Assembly (NCBI GenBank): GCA_024276495.1
Contig: JAJRXC010000078.1
Coordinates: 1-61,349 of the forward strand
DNA from: Actinomycetes bacterium
GTDB lineage: Bacteria; Actinomycetota; Acidimicrobiia; Acidimicrobiales; Aldehydirespiratoraceae
Length of the DNA stretch: 61,349 bases
Reading direction: 5' to 3'
This document shows, piece after piece, positions 32,164 through 40,477 of the stretch (the first letter of the stretch is position 1; every line of letters starts with the position of its first letter). Below the pieces are notes generated by a model. That model was not told the DNA's origin. It was given only the letters and a program-made list of their open reading frames with translations, and searched no databases. Position numbers and translations under genes: made by a program.

Positions 32164-34627
32164 TCAGTCGAGGTTCGGAAGGTCGCCGAAGCTGAGGTCG
32201 AAACCGTCGGGGTCGTGACGGTCGTCGTTCGTCTGCGCGATCTCGACGGTCGTCTTGTCGGGTTCGAGGATCTCCCCCACCGCGATCATCGCCGCGCTCA
32301 GCACCGCGGTCGCGCCGCTCCCCTTGATCCGTCGGTAGTACGGCGGCAGCGGACGGTCGTCGGCCACGGGCTCCACAGACCCAGTGTGCCACTTCGGGCG
32401 GCCCTTTGACGACGAAGCGGTCATTCGGCACCTCGACCCGAGCAGACGCGTTGATGTGTCGATGCGTTGATGTGGTGATGTAGACTATTGGCATGCGAAC
32501 CACGGTGGATCTCCCCGAGGAACTGCATCGCACCGCGATGTCGATCGCCCGCGAGAGCGGTCGCACCCTCAGTGATGTGGTGGCCGACCTGATGCGGCGG
32601 GCGCTCGATCCGGTCGACCCTCCCCCGGTCGACGACGCGACCGGTCTGGTCCTCGTGCGGGTGGGCCGCCCGGTGACCATCGAAGACGTACGGGCTCTGG
32701 ACGACGAGTGACGGTCCTGCTCGACACCAACGTCGTCATCGCGTTGACGGTGGTCGACCATGTGCACCACGACATCGTGAAGCCGTGGTTCGAGCGTCTC
32801 GAAATACCATTCGCAACGTGCGCGATCACCGAGACCGCGCTGATGCGCTTCCTCGTTCGCTCCGACATCGCGGCAAGTACCGCGTTCGATGTCATCGACA
32901 GCCTTCGCAGTCATCCCCTGCACGAGTACTGGGGGGAAGCGCCGCCGTTCGACCGGCGGAGCATGCAGGGGGTGGTCGGACATCGTCAGATAACCGACGC
33001 GTATCTCGCCCATCTGGCGCGGTCCCAGCCCTCGGGAAGCCTGGCGACCCTTGACCGGGGCCTTGCCCAGACCCATCCGGACATCGCGGAGTTGATCGAT
33101 ATCGGTTAGCAGTGACGCCGGACGCCTACCGGCCGAGCCGGCATGTCCTTTCCCCCCGCGCACCCAGCTTCCGTTCGCCCGCTGTGAGAAGTTCACGATC
33201 CGGGTGACCGCACCGTTCTCGTCGAACGTCGCCATCCGGTTCCCATCGACGTACCAGGTGCCGATGCTGAGAACTCGCCGGGCCTCGCCGAGCATCGTGG
33301 GTGAACCGGCGCCCTCGCCGAAGTCGTAGCTGGTCCACATCTGTTCGAGACAGTCGAGTTCGAACGGACCAGGCGCGTCGCCGTCGATGATCTTCAGGAC
33401 ACCGGGAACGGTCATGCCCGTCGCCGGGACGAGGATGATTCGAAGACCGGGGCCCTCGAGCCAAAGGACCGGCGCGGGTCCGGCGTCGACGACGGAAGCC
33501 CTGGTCGTCTCGGCGAGTCGGGATCGGAAGATGCCGGCGAATTCGGAGACGGTTCTGGCGCAGGGCTCGGGTGCGGTTGGCCACTGCAGGTCGGCGCTCG
33601 GACCCGGCCACAGGAGGTCGGCGGCGTAGGCGCACCCGGCCCAGCCGGTGACCGCGACGGGCAAGGGGTGGGGTTTCGTCGTGGGAGAGAAGTCGAGCGA
33701 GACCGTGGCCGGCTCGTCATCGTCGATCCGTTCGCCGTCGATCTCGATCCCGGACAGGATCCACGTCGCGGACAATTCCTCTGTGGTCGCGGGTCTGGCG
33801 TCGACGCGACCGTCGAGTGGCGGCCGAAGGACAAAGGGGGTGGTGGGACCGAGGACACACGAGACGCCAGCCGGGCAGTCGTACTCCCCTCCCCAGACGA
33901 CCAGCGCCGATCCCGTCCAGGCTGCTGCAGCATCGCGAAAGGAGAGCGTCGCCTCGCTCGGTGGCGGGGGGAGGACGACCTCCACTCCGTTCTCTCCCAC
34001 CAGAAGCCACGCGGTGGACGAACCGTCTTCTCCGATCACGGCGCGGACAGTGCCGATGAGGAGTCCGGCGAGCCCCGACGGCGCCCCGGGAGGCGGGAAT
34101 CGGTCGAGGCCGTTCCTGAGTTGTTCGGCTGCCTCGATCTCGAGCTCGGTCGGCGATCGCCAGGAGTCGGTGACCGGGTTGTACGCGGCACCGTCGTCGG
34201 CTGGGGTGCCGGCGGTCGCGCCGCCCCACAGTGCGACTTCGCCGCCGGACCACACGATCGAGGGCGGTGTGCGGGGCCTCAGAGGTGAGGGTGCTCCGAT
34301 CGACCATGTCCAGCTGTCGAGGGCATCATCGTTGGGATCGGGCTGGCTCTCCGTCAGCGTTTCGACGGTCTCCGTTGGTGGCGTCGGCGTGGTCGGCTCG
34401 GGTTCGCCGCGGACATCGACATCGATGTCGTCGGCGCTATCGCGGTTGGTGGTGAGAGCGACGGCCAAGCCGGCCAGAAGGACCAATGCCGCCGCGGCCG
34501 CGACGATGATCGGGCGGACACGGCGACGAGTGGTTTCGTCGGTCGCGTCGAGCACGGCCGGTTCGTAGGCATCGGCGAGAGTCCGAAGGGTGTCGCTCAG
34601 CTCGTTTGCGCGATCAGGTTTCGTCAT
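32135..34627 (-). CDS. Anti-sigma-like membrane protein, stop codon lost
   Basis: ATG 34627 follows AAAGGAG. Residues 1-38 are cytosolic, a membrane helix follows (PIIVAAAAALVLLAGLAVAL), then a Thr/Pro linker and a large extracellular part (WSGGEVALWGGA, VVWGGEYDC, GTWYVDGNRMATFDENGAV). The believable protein ends near 33140 (about residue 495). The frame then runs on without a stop, antisense through vapC, vapB and 32164-32424, to 32135; that part is low-complexity, non-biological sequence. The natural stop was probably lost by a rearrangement or frameshift. It overlaps the broken sigma gene by 14 nt, so it would be its partner. Confidence 0.5.
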   Translation of the reverse strand: MTKPDRANELSDTLRTLADAYEPAVLDATDETTRRRVRPIIVAAAAALVLLAGLAVALTTNRDSADDIDVDVRGEPEPTTPTPPTETVETLTESQPDPNDDALDSWTWSIGAPSPLRPRTPPSIVWSGGEVALWGGATAGTPADDGAAYNPVTDSWRSPTELEIEAAEQLRNGLDRFPPPGAPSGLAGLLIGTVRAVIGEDGSSTAWLLVGENGVEVVLPPPPSEATLSFRDAAAAWTGSALVVWGGEYDCPAGVSCVLGPTTPFVLRPPLDGRVDARPATTEELSATWILSGIEIDGERIDDDEPATVSLDFSPTTKPHPLPVAVTGWAGCAYAADLLWPGPSADLQWPTAPEPCARTVSEFAGIFRSRLAETTRASVVDAGPAPVLWLEGPGLRIILVPATGMTVPGVLKIIDGDAPGPFELDCLEQMWTSYDFGEGAGSPTMLGEARRVLSIGTWYVDGNRMATFDENGAVTRIVNFSQRANGSWVRGGKGHAGSAGRRPASLLTDIDQLRDVRMGLGKAPVKGRQASRGLGPRQMGEIRVGYLTMSDHPLHAPPVERRRFPPVLVQGMTAKAVDDIERGTCRDVGANEEAHQRGLGDRARCEWYFETLEPRLHDVVVHMVDHRQRDDDVGVEQDRHSSSRARTSSMVTGRPTRTRTRPVASSTGGGSTGSSARRIRSATTSLRVRPLSRAIDIAVRCSSSGRSTVVRMPIVYITTSTHRHINASARVEVPNDRFVVKGPPEVAHWVCGARGRRPSAAAVLPTDQGERRDRGAERGDDRGGGDPRTRQDDRRDRADERRPSRPRRFRPQLRRPSEPRLITWSGLVVD
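32164..32424 (-). CDS. Small protein of unknown function
   Basis: 86 residues, tail-to-tail with the amidohydrolase gene with no gap. RPLPPYYRRIKGSGATAVLSAAMIAVGEILEPDKTTVEI is a coherent central segment with a short hydrophobic helix. I recognise no family. The ATG is plausible but has only a weak GAGG-type ribosome site. Confidence 0.5.
   Translation of the reverse strand: MTASSSKGRPKWHTGSVEPVADDRPLPPYYRRIKGSGATAVLSAAMIAVGEILEPDKTTVEIAQTNDDRHDPDGFDLSFGDLPNLD
32448..32474. repeat. 11-bp direct repeats before vapB (candidate operator)
   Basis: GCGTTGATGTG occurs at 32448-32458 and 32464-32474, centre spacing 16 nt, just upstream of the vapB -10 box. Toxin-antitoxin operons are usually autoregulated by the antitoxin's DNA-binding domain, so these are candidate VapB half-sites. 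Confidence 0.45.
32481..32486 (+). promoter_or_regulatory. -10 hexamer of vapBC operon
   Basis: TAGACT, 6 nt before the vapB ATG; a leaderless arrangement. Confidence 0.65.
32493..32711 (+). CDS. VapB-type ribbon-helix-helix antitoxin
   Basis: 72 residues. The N-terminal ribbon-helix-helix MRTTVDLPEELHRTAMSIA and RTLSDVVADLMRRAL binds DNA; the C-terminal tail (VGRPVTIEDVRALDDE) would block the toxin. Its stop overlaps the toxin start by GTGA, the usual coupled antitoxin-first order. Confidence 0.88.
   Translation: MRTTVDLPEELHRTAMSIARESGRTLSDVVADLMRRALDPVDPPPVDDATGLVLVRVGRPVTIEDVRALDDE
32708..33109 (+). CDS. VapC-type PIN-domain toxin
   Basis: 133-residue PIN-domain ribonuclease. Acidic metal-binding residues are in VLLDTNVVIAL (D6), ITETALMRFL, ITDAYLAHLA and LATLDRGL; the set appears complete, so activity is likely. 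It probably cleaves a tRNA or rRNA when VapB is degraded. The opposite strand is open through both genes (see the anti-sigma-like frame). Confidence 0.88.
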   Translation: MTVLLDTNVVIALTVVDHVHHDIVKPWFERLEIPFATCAITETALMRFLVRSDIAASTAFDVIDSLRSHPLHEYWGEAPPFDRRSMQGVVGHRQITDAYLAHLARSQPSGSLATLDRGLAQTHPDIAELIDIG

Positions 34628-35102
34628 CGGAGAGCTCCTTTCGAAGGTCTGCGAGGCCCTGGTGCGGCAGTGAAGAGGCCGAACTGGGCTCGCAGCCGAG
34701 CAGTTCGGCGATCTCCCCCACCGGGAGATCGGTGTACTAGCGCAGGACCGGGGCGGTGCGGCGGCGCTCGGTGAGTGTCTGCAGCGCGCTCCAGATCTTC
34801 GTCTGGCGGGTGTCGAGCCCGGCCGTGAGGAGCACGGGGAGGTCGCCCGCCTGCTCCCGGCGGGCCTGTTTGGCCAGGTCACGGGCAACGTTGACCACCA
34901 CGACCCGCAGGTATGCCCCTGGTCGGTCGATCTCATCGAGGCGGGGGCGGGCCCGCTCGATCGCGGTGTGGAAGGCATCCTCGGCCATCTCGGGCGAGCC
35001 GGTGATGAGCATGGCGGTGCGTGCGAGCGCGGCCCGGTCCTCGCGGTAGAGCCGCTCCCACTGGCCATCCGCCGGTCGGCGGCTCAAGCGGACAGGTCCC
35101 AC
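34614..35102 (-). pseudogene. SigE-family ECF sigma factor with in-frame TAG
   Basis: From GTG 35102, region 2 is intact (LARTAMLITGSPEMAEDAFHTAIERA, RPGAYLRVVVVNVARD). At codon 122 a TAG (34737-34739) interrupts region 4, exactly where relatives have an aromatic or acidic residue after VVLRY-type sequence: TAPVLR, stop, YTDLPVGEIAELLGCEP, then LPHQGLADLRKEL to a TGA at 34614. Everything after the TAG still matches the promoter-recognition helix in the same frame, so this is a single nonsense mutation, or recoding. The 121-residue product would lack region 4. Confidence 0.8.
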
Positions 35103-35173
35103 ACCCTCTCCGAGTGCTTGACGCCACCGAATCTTGCACCACGAAACGAAGGATTTCCGGCGAGACTGCGGGC

Positions 35174-36094
35174 ATGATCACTCGCGTGGCCGTCGATGCC
35201 GCCTACGGGCGGATCCGTTCCCGTATTCGGCGCACGCCGGTGATGGACTACGACGGCATCGTGTTGAAGCTGGAGCTGTTCCAGCACTCGGGTTCGTTCA
35301 AGGTGAGGGGCAGCTTCAACAGCGCCCTTGCCCAGGGTGTACCCGACGCCGGCCTGATCGCCCTCTCCGGGGGGAACCACGGCATCGCGGTGGCTCATGT
35401 CGCCCGCGACCTCGGCGTGCGGGCCGAGGTCTTCGTGCCCTCGTATGCGGCGCTGACCAAGGTCGACCGAATCCGCGCCCTGGGGGCTGTCGTGGACACC
35501 ACGAACGCTCTTTTCGTCGACGCGGCCGACGCATGCACGCGACGGGCCGAGGAGACCGGGGCGCTGGCGATTCATCCCTTCGACGGGCCGCTCACCATCG
35601 CGGGTCAGGGAACGATCGGGATCGAGATCGAACAACAGGTCGGCGACGTCGACACGATCGTGGTCGCGGTCGGCGGTGGCGGCCTCGCCGCGGGTATCGC
35701 CGCGGCCCTCCCCGATGTGCGGATCGTCGGCGTCGAGCCGGGGGGCGCCGCCACGTTCCACGCCGCGGTGGCGGCCGGCGGTCCGGTGGACATCAGAATC
35801 GACAGCATCGCCGCCGACTCGCTGGGTGCGCCATGTCTCGGCGCCATTCCCTGGGCGCAGCTGGCCGACCGGATCGAGCTCGTCACCGTGACCGATGCCG
35901 ACATCGTGGCGGCCCGCCGGCACCTCTGGGACGATCTCCAGCTCGTGACCGAACACGGCGGGGCGACCGCCTACGCGGCCCTCCACGCCGGCGCCTGGAC
36001 TCCGGACCCCCGCGAACGAACCGTCGTGGTGATCTGCGGGGCCAACACGGACCCCGCAGATCTCACGACGAACCGGGACGATTCGATCAGGTGA
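35174..36094 (+). CDS. Threonine/serine dehydratase-like PLP enzyme
   Basis: A 306-residue fold-type II PLP enzyme. PLP lysine in HSGSFKVRGSFN, substrate loop LSGGNHGIAVAHVA, phosphate-binding VGGGGLAAGIA, and CGANTDP near the end. It has no C-terminal ACT regulatory domain, so it resembles catabolic threonine dehydratase or serine racemase. ATG 35174 begins just before the conserved core; the longer frame covers the divergent sigma gene. It overlaps the convergent oxidase by 8 nt. Confidence 0.88.
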   Translation: MITRVAVDAAYGRIRSRIRRTPVMDYDGIVLKLELFQHSGSFKVRGSFNSALAQGVPDAGLIALSGGNHGIAVAHVARDLGVRAEVFVPSYAALTKVDRIRALGAVVDTTNALFVDAADACTRRAEETGALAIHPFDGPLTIAGQGTIGIEIEQQVGDVDTIVVAVGGGGLAAGIAAALPDVRIVGVEPGGAATFHAAVAAGGPVDIRIDSIAADSLGAPCLGAIPWAQLADRIELVTVTDADIVAARRHLWDDLQLVTEHGGATAYAALHAGAWTPDPRERTVVVICGANTDPADLTTNRDDSIR

Positions 36095-37445
36095 CGATCA
36101 TCGCGGTGACCATGCCGAACATCCCGTCCTCGCTCTCGACGTGGGTGAGGATGTGGCAGTGCCAGACCCAGGTGCCGACATCGGTGGCGTTCACGAGCAC
36201 GGTGTAGCGCTCGCCTGGGGCGACGTTGATGGTGTCGGCGTAATACGGGTTGTCGAGCGGGAACCCGTCCTTGGCGACCACGAGCTGAGGGAACTGATGC
36301 AGATGCATCGGGTGGATCTGGAGCCCCTCGTTGTAGTAGGTGATGGCGACCCAGTCGCCCTGCTCGACGACGTAGGGCTCGGTGGCCGGGAACGACTTGC
36401 CGTTGAGCGAGTAGCCGATCACACCGGCGTCGTTGAGGACCATCGGGATCTCCTGGGCGACCACGAGATCCTCCGGGATCGTCGTGTCGCCGATGGTCTG
36501 ACCTCGGGGAATCGGGAGCTCACCGATCGTGAACACCCCGAAGAGACCGTTGGGGATGCTGATCTGTCCGAAACGATGGGCGTGGTACATGCCCACCGAT
36601 TCCCGCTCGGCCACGAACTCGTAGACGAACGATTCGCCGGGTTGGATCGGTTCCTGGGTGATCGACGACACGCCGTCCATCGCGTTGGGAGTGGGGATGC
36701 CGTGCCAATGGATGTCGGTGCTCAGGGGAAGGTCGTTTTGCACGTTGACCCGCACCTTGTCGCCCACGTCGACCCGGATCTCCGGGCCCGGCACCATCCC
36801 GTTGTACGACCACGACTCGACGACACGGCCCGGCTCGACCTCCCACGAGGTGATGGCCACCGTCAGGTCGTACTCCTTGGTTCCGTCGGGCAGGATGGTC
36901 GGCTCCAACAAGACGTTGCCCTGTCCCTCCGTCTCGGCCGGGAACGCCTCGAACGATGCGGTCATCGCTTCTTCGAGCGCCTCCCAGTCCGGCCCCTCCT
37001 CGCTGCGCTCGGCGGAGATCGTGACACTGTCGGCTTCGGAGCTCGGGACAACGGTGAGCTCGGCGCTCATGCCGGACTCGCGGTGACCGGGAATGTCGCA
37101 GAACAACTCGTAGGTGCCCGGGGCCAGCGTGCCGAGGTCGAGGAGGGTCTCCTCCCCGGCGTTGAGGTTCTCGGTCTTCGGGCCGCCGGCCAGCACGAGG
37201 GTGTGCACGGCGGCGCCCTTGTTGAGGACATCGACCACCACCGGTCCGGCGGGGACCGTCAGGTCGCCTTTGATCGAGAACTCGGAGAGGTCGATGAGAG
37301 GGACGGTGGCGTCGCTGCCGATCGAGTCGGCGCTGATGGAGGCCGTCGCGCCGGCCTCGGCCGGGAAATCATCGGGTGCGCACGCCGCGGCGATCAGCGC
37401 GAACAGCACCAACCCGGCGATGAGCGGCCGGTGAAACATTGACAT
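36087..37445 (-). CDS. Three-cupredoxin multicopper oxidase lipoprotein
   Basis: 452 residues. The signal peptide ends in lipobox IAAAC, so it is membrane-anchored outside the cell. Domain 1 (about 50-130) is a type-1 copper cupredoxin (AAVHTLVLAG, LFCDIPGHRESGM). Domains 2 and 3 form a two-domain oxidase with DIHWHGIPTP, MYHAHRFG, HPMHLHQF and VWHCHILTHVESEDGMFG, giving the trinuclear and type-1 ligands. ATG 37445 has GGAG 6 nt upstream; 37460 is a weaker option. It may be a copper detoxification oxidase or a nitrite-reductase relative. A structured leader precedes it. Confidence 0.88.
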   Translation of the reverse strand: MSMFHRPLIAGLVLFALIAAACAPDDFPAEAGATASISADSIGSDATVPLIDLSEFSIKGDLTVPAGPVVVDVLNKGAAVHTLVLAGGPKTENLNAGEETLLDLGTLAPGTYELFCDIPGHRESGMSAELTVVPSSEADSVTISAERSEEGPDWEALEEAMTASFEAFPAETEGQGNVLLEPTILPDGTKEYDLTVAITSWEVEPGRVVESWSYNGMVPGPEIRVDVGDKVRVNVQNDLPLSTDIHWHGIPTPNAMDGVSSITQEPIQPGESFVYEFVAERESVGMYHAHRFGQISIPNGLFGVFTIGELPIPRGQTIGDTTIPEDLVVAQEIPMVLNDAGVIGYSLNGKSFPATEPYVVEQGDWVAITYYNEGLQIHPMHLHQFPQLVVAKDGFPLDNPYYADTINVAPGERYTVLVNATDVGTWVWHCHILTHVESEDGMFGMVTAMIVT

Positions 37446-37466
37446 AGGGGCTCCAAGCATGAGAAC

Positions 37467-37490
37467 GCGCCGTTGGTGGTCGAACGGCGC
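37467..37490 (-). promoter_or_regulatory. Leader hairpin B of the multicopper oxidase mRNA
   Basis: GCGCCGTT and AACGGCGC form a perfect 8-bp stem with an 8-nt loop, 21 nt before the ATG and close to its ribosome site. Confidence 0.55.
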
Positions 37491-37492
37491 GG

Positions 37493-37513
37493 GTCATCTC
37501 CATCTGAGATGAC
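37493..37513 (-). promoter_or_regulatory. Leader hairpin A at the predicted transcript 5' end
   Basis: GTCATCT and AGATGAC form a perfect 7-bp stem with a 7-nt loop, starting where transcription from the upstream -10 box should begin. Confidence 0.5.
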
Positions 37514-37519
37514 GCTCTG

Positions 37520-37525
37520 ATCGTA
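37520..37525 (-). promoter_or_regulatory. -10 hexamer of multicopper oxidase promoter
   Basis: TACGAT on the minus strand, predicting a ~68-nt leader. An imperfect palindrome (GGACC...GGTCC, 37541-37560) covers the -35 area and could be an operator. Confidence 0.5.
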
Positions 37526-37639
37526 ATCAATCCTGGAGCTGGACCCAGGGACCTTGGTCCCGTCGTGACGGGACCGATCGGAGATGACAGACTCGGGTTG
37601 AACGACCGTCTCCAGCGGGCGCCGACCGAGGATTCTCAC

Positions 37640-39055
37640 ATGCGCGACTACGACCAGATCTACATCGACGGGGCCTGGGTGCCCTCCGACGGAAGCGGCA
37701 CCATCGAGGTGATCAACGCCGCCACCGAAGAGGTGATGGGCCGGGTTCCAAACGGCGTCGCCTCCGACGTCGACAAGGCGGTCGCGGCCGCACGGGCCGC
37801 GTTCGGCCCGTGGAGCCGAACCGACGTCGACGAGCGTCAGAAGTACCTCCAACGCCTGCAGGAGGGCCTGGCTGCCCGGGCCGCGGAGATCGCTGAGGTC
37901 ATCGCCGGTGAGGTCGGGATGCCGATCACCTGGTCGGGGATGATCCAGGCCGGGCTGCCGATGATGAACATGGAGAGCTACGCGAACCTGCTCGGCGACT
38001 TCGAATGGGAGGAGACCATCGGCAACAGCCTGGTCATCAAGGAGCCGGTCGGCGTCGTCGGCTGCATCACGCCGTGGAACTACCCACTGCACCAGATCGT
38101 CTGCAAGATCGGCGGTGCCTTCGCCGCCGGCTGCACGGTCGTGCTCAAGCCGACCGAGATCGCACCACTCAACGCCTACATCCTCGCGGAGATCATCGAT
38201 GACGTCGGACTTCCCGCCGGCGTGTTCAACATGGTGATGGGCACCGGCCCCGAGGTCGGCGAGGCGATCGCCGCCCATCCCGACGTCGACATGGTGTCGT
38301 TCACCGGATCGACCCGGGCCGGCAAACGGGTGGCCGAGGTGGCCGCCGGCACGGTCAAGCGGGTGGCGCTCGAGCTCGGCGGAAAATCCGCGAACATCGT
38401 CCTCGACGACGCCGACTTCGCCGACGTGATCCCGAAGGGCGTGTTCGCCTGCTATCTGAACAACGGCCAGACCTGCACGGCGCACACCCGGATGCTCCTC
38501 CCCCGCTCCCGTTACGAAGAGGGAGTGGCGATCGCCGCAGCCGCAGCCGAGGCCATGGAGGTCAAGTCGCCCACCGAAGAAGGAATGCACATGGGCCCAC
38601 TGATCTCCCAGGCCCAGTGGGACCGCGTCCAGGGCTACATCCAAAAGGGGATCGACGAGGGGGCGCGGGTCGTCGCCGGCGGACTGGGCAAGCCCGATGG
38701 TCTCGAAACGGGCTACTACGTGCGGCCGACCGTGTTCGCCGACGTCGACAACTCGATGACCATCGCCCAGGAGGAGATCTTCGGTCCGGTGCTGTCGATC
38801 ATCCCGTTCGACGACGATGACGACGCCGTCGCGATCGCCAACGACAGCCTCTACGGGCTCGCAGGTGGCGTGTGGGGATCCGAGCAACGGGCGATGAAGG
38901 TCGCTCGGGCGATGCGCACCGGGGCGGTCGACGTCAACGGCGGCGGGTTCAACATCCAGGCGCCGTTCGGGGGCTACAAGCAGTCCGGGTACGGCCGTGA
39001 GAACGGCCCCTACGGCATCGAGGAGTTCCTCCAGACCAAGGCGCTTCAGCTCTGA
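37640..39055 (+). CDS. NAD(P)-dependent aldehyde dehydrogenase
   Basis: A 471-residue ALDH-superfamily enzyme. [26 protein letters not shown], catalytic glutamate in LELGGKSAN and catalytic cysteine in [11 protein letters not shown], then [10 protein letters not shown] and [12 protein letters not shown]. Similar actinobacterial enzymes act on medium-chain or aromatic aldehydes; the substrate is unknown. ATG 37640 begins at the conserved N-terminus ([14 protein letters not shown]). No clear ribosome site, and no -10 box at the leaderless distance. Confidence 0.92.
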   Translation: MRDYDQIYIDGAWVPSDGSGTIEVINAATEEVMGRVPNGVASDVDKAVAAARAAFGPWSRTDVDERQKYLQRLQEGLAARAAEIAEVIAGEVGMPITWSGMIQAGLPMMNMESYANLLGDFEWEETIGNSLVIKEPVGVVGCITPWNYPLHQIVCKIGGAFAAGCTVVLKPTEIAPLNAYILAEIIDDVGLPAGVFNMVMGTGPEVGEAIAAHPDVDMVSFTGSTRAGKRVAEVAAGTVKRVALELGGKSANIVLDDADFADVIPKGVFACYLNNGQTCTAHTRMLLPRSRYEEGVAIAAAAAEAMEVKSPTEEGMHMGPLISQAQWDRVQGYIQKGIDEGARVVAGGLGKPDGLETGYYVRPTVFADVDNSMTIAQEEIFGPVLSIIPFDDDDDAVAIANDSLYGLAGGVWGSEQRAMKVARAMRTGAVDVNGGGFNIQAPFGGYKQSGYGRENGPYGIEEFLQTKALQL

Positions 39056-39128
39056 TCCCGGGTGGGCCCGCCGGGGTCCGGTCCCGGGGTCCGTGAGGCG
39101 ACGAGTCGCTGACCGGCCGGGTGGCCGA

Positions 39129-39134
39129 TACCGT
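39129..39134 (+). promoter_or_regulatory. -10 hexamer of RG/RD-rich protein gene
   Basis: TACCGT, 8 nt before GTG 39143; it decides the start against the frame opening at 39134. Confidence 0.55.
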
Positions 39135-39142
39135 TGCTGCCC

Positions 39143-40477
39143 GTGGCACGCAGGCTGGACATCGAACTCACCTCTACTCGCGACGACGGCACGTGGACGT
39201 GGCGCGCCGCGGGGGCGAAGGTACCGAAAGGTGTGCTCGACGGCTCCCTCGTTCCCGAAGGGATCGGCATCGGCGATGTGATCCGGGTGGAGGCGGAAGC
39301 CGACCTCGACGGGCTCGAGATCACGATGGTCCTCCCACCGAGAGCCGCCCGCAAACAGCCGCAGACTCTCGAACTGCTCGGACCGGGCCGCGATGAACCA
39401 CTCGTGACCCAGACGCTCGCGTCTCGGGGCAAGAGTCGGGGACGAGGCCGTGACGGCGACCGTGGCCGGGGACGAGGACGCGACGGTGACCGCGATCGAG
39501 GCCGCGGACGAGGACGCGATGGCGGCCGCGACAAGGGCAAGGACAAGGGCAGGGCCCGTCGAGACGACCGGGGCGAGAACCGCGAGCGGCCCAAGGCGCC
39601 GTCGCGGCCCAAGGCGCCCCGGCTCAGGCCGCGGCGGGTCCACCGTCAGGCGGCGCTCAAGGCGCTCCCCGAGATCCAGCACGGTCTTGCCGAGGAGGTC
39701 CTCAAGGGAGGGGTTCCCGGCGCTCGCCAGGCGGTCGAACGCATGAACGAGAAGGCCGCGGCCGAAGGCATGCCCAAGATCAAAAGCGAGCCCATCGTCG
39801 CGTTGGCCGAGAAGCTGGCGCCGAAGCTCAAGGCCGCCGAGTGGCGTGATCGGGCCGAAGCCGCCCTCGCGGGGATCAACGAGATCGACATCAAGGACAT
39901 CCGCAGCGTCGTGGTCGCGGCCGACACCGGCGCCCGCGACGACGAGTCGCGGGCCCTGGCCGACCAGCTCCGCGAAGGTCTGCTGGCCCGTGTCGACGCC
40001 GAGCACCGCAAGTGGCTCGATGAGCTGGCGGAGAACATCGCCGAGGGTCGTACCGTGCGGGCGCTGCGTCACAGCTCCCGCCCGCCCAAGGCCGGCGCAC
40101 CGTTGCCGCCCGACATGGCGAAGCGGCTCGCCGACGCGGCGTCCGCCTCACTGACCAGTGAGGTGACCCAGGATCGGTGGGCGACCGTGCTCGACGCGAT
40201 CGCGTTCTCGCCGGTGCGGGCCCAGGTCGTGCCCGAGGGCCTTCCGGCCTCACCGAACGATCAACTCCTGGCTGCGGTGCGAAAGCATGCGTCGAAGGTC
40301 CCCACGATCGCCGCCTCGTTCGGCATCGAGCCGTCGCCGCGTCGCCGAGGAGGGGCTCGCACCCCTCCGCCCCCTCCCCCACCGAAGCCGACGGCGGAGT
40401 CCGAGACCACGACCGAGGCGCCACCCGAACCGGCTCCCGATGTGCCGGACGCCGGCAACGAGGAGGCGGCCGGGTGA
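39143..40477 (+). CDS. RG/RD-rich disordered protein of unknown function
   Basis: 444 residues in three parts. N-terminal ~75 residues look like a small beta domain (RLDIELTSTRDDGTWTWRAAG, IGDVIRVEAEADLDGLEITMVLPP). Residues ~95-150 are an arginine-glycine-aspartate low-complexity tract (RGRGRDGDRGRGRGRDGD style), followed by a Pro/Lys/Arg stretch. The central ~240 residues are helical and regular (RQAALKALPEIQHGLAEEVL, VALAEKLAPKLKAAEWRDRAEAAL), and the tail is a Pro/Glu-rich acidic region. RG tracts often bind RNA; this is only an analogy. Its stop overlaps the crotonase start by GTGA. Confidence 0.75.
   Translation: MARRLDIELTSTRDDGTWTWRAAGAKVPKGVLDGSLVPEGIGIGDVIRVEAEADLDGLEITMVLPPRAARKQPQTLELLGPGRDEPLVTQTLASRGKSRGRGRDGDRGRGRGRDGDRDRGRGRGRDGGRDKGKDKGRARRDDRGENRERPKAPSRPKAPRLRPRRVHRQAALKALPEIQHGLAEEVLKGGVPGARQAVERMNEKAAAEGMPKIKSEPIVALAEKLAPKLKAAEWRDRAEAALAGINEIDIKDIRSVVVAADTGARDDESRALADQLREGLLARVDAEHRKWLDELAENIAEGRTVRALRHSSRPPKAGAPLPPDMAKRLADAASASLTSEVTQDRWATVLDAIAFSPVRAQVVPEGLPASPNDQLLAAVRKHASKVPTIAASFGIEPSPRRRGGARTPPPPPPPKPTAESETTTEAPPEPAPDVPDAGNEEAAG

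Noticed and set aside
37394-40072. An 892-codon open frame on the minus strand
   Set aside because: Antisense to the aldehyde dehydrogenase and the RG-rich gene; it also crosses the promoter region of the oxidase.
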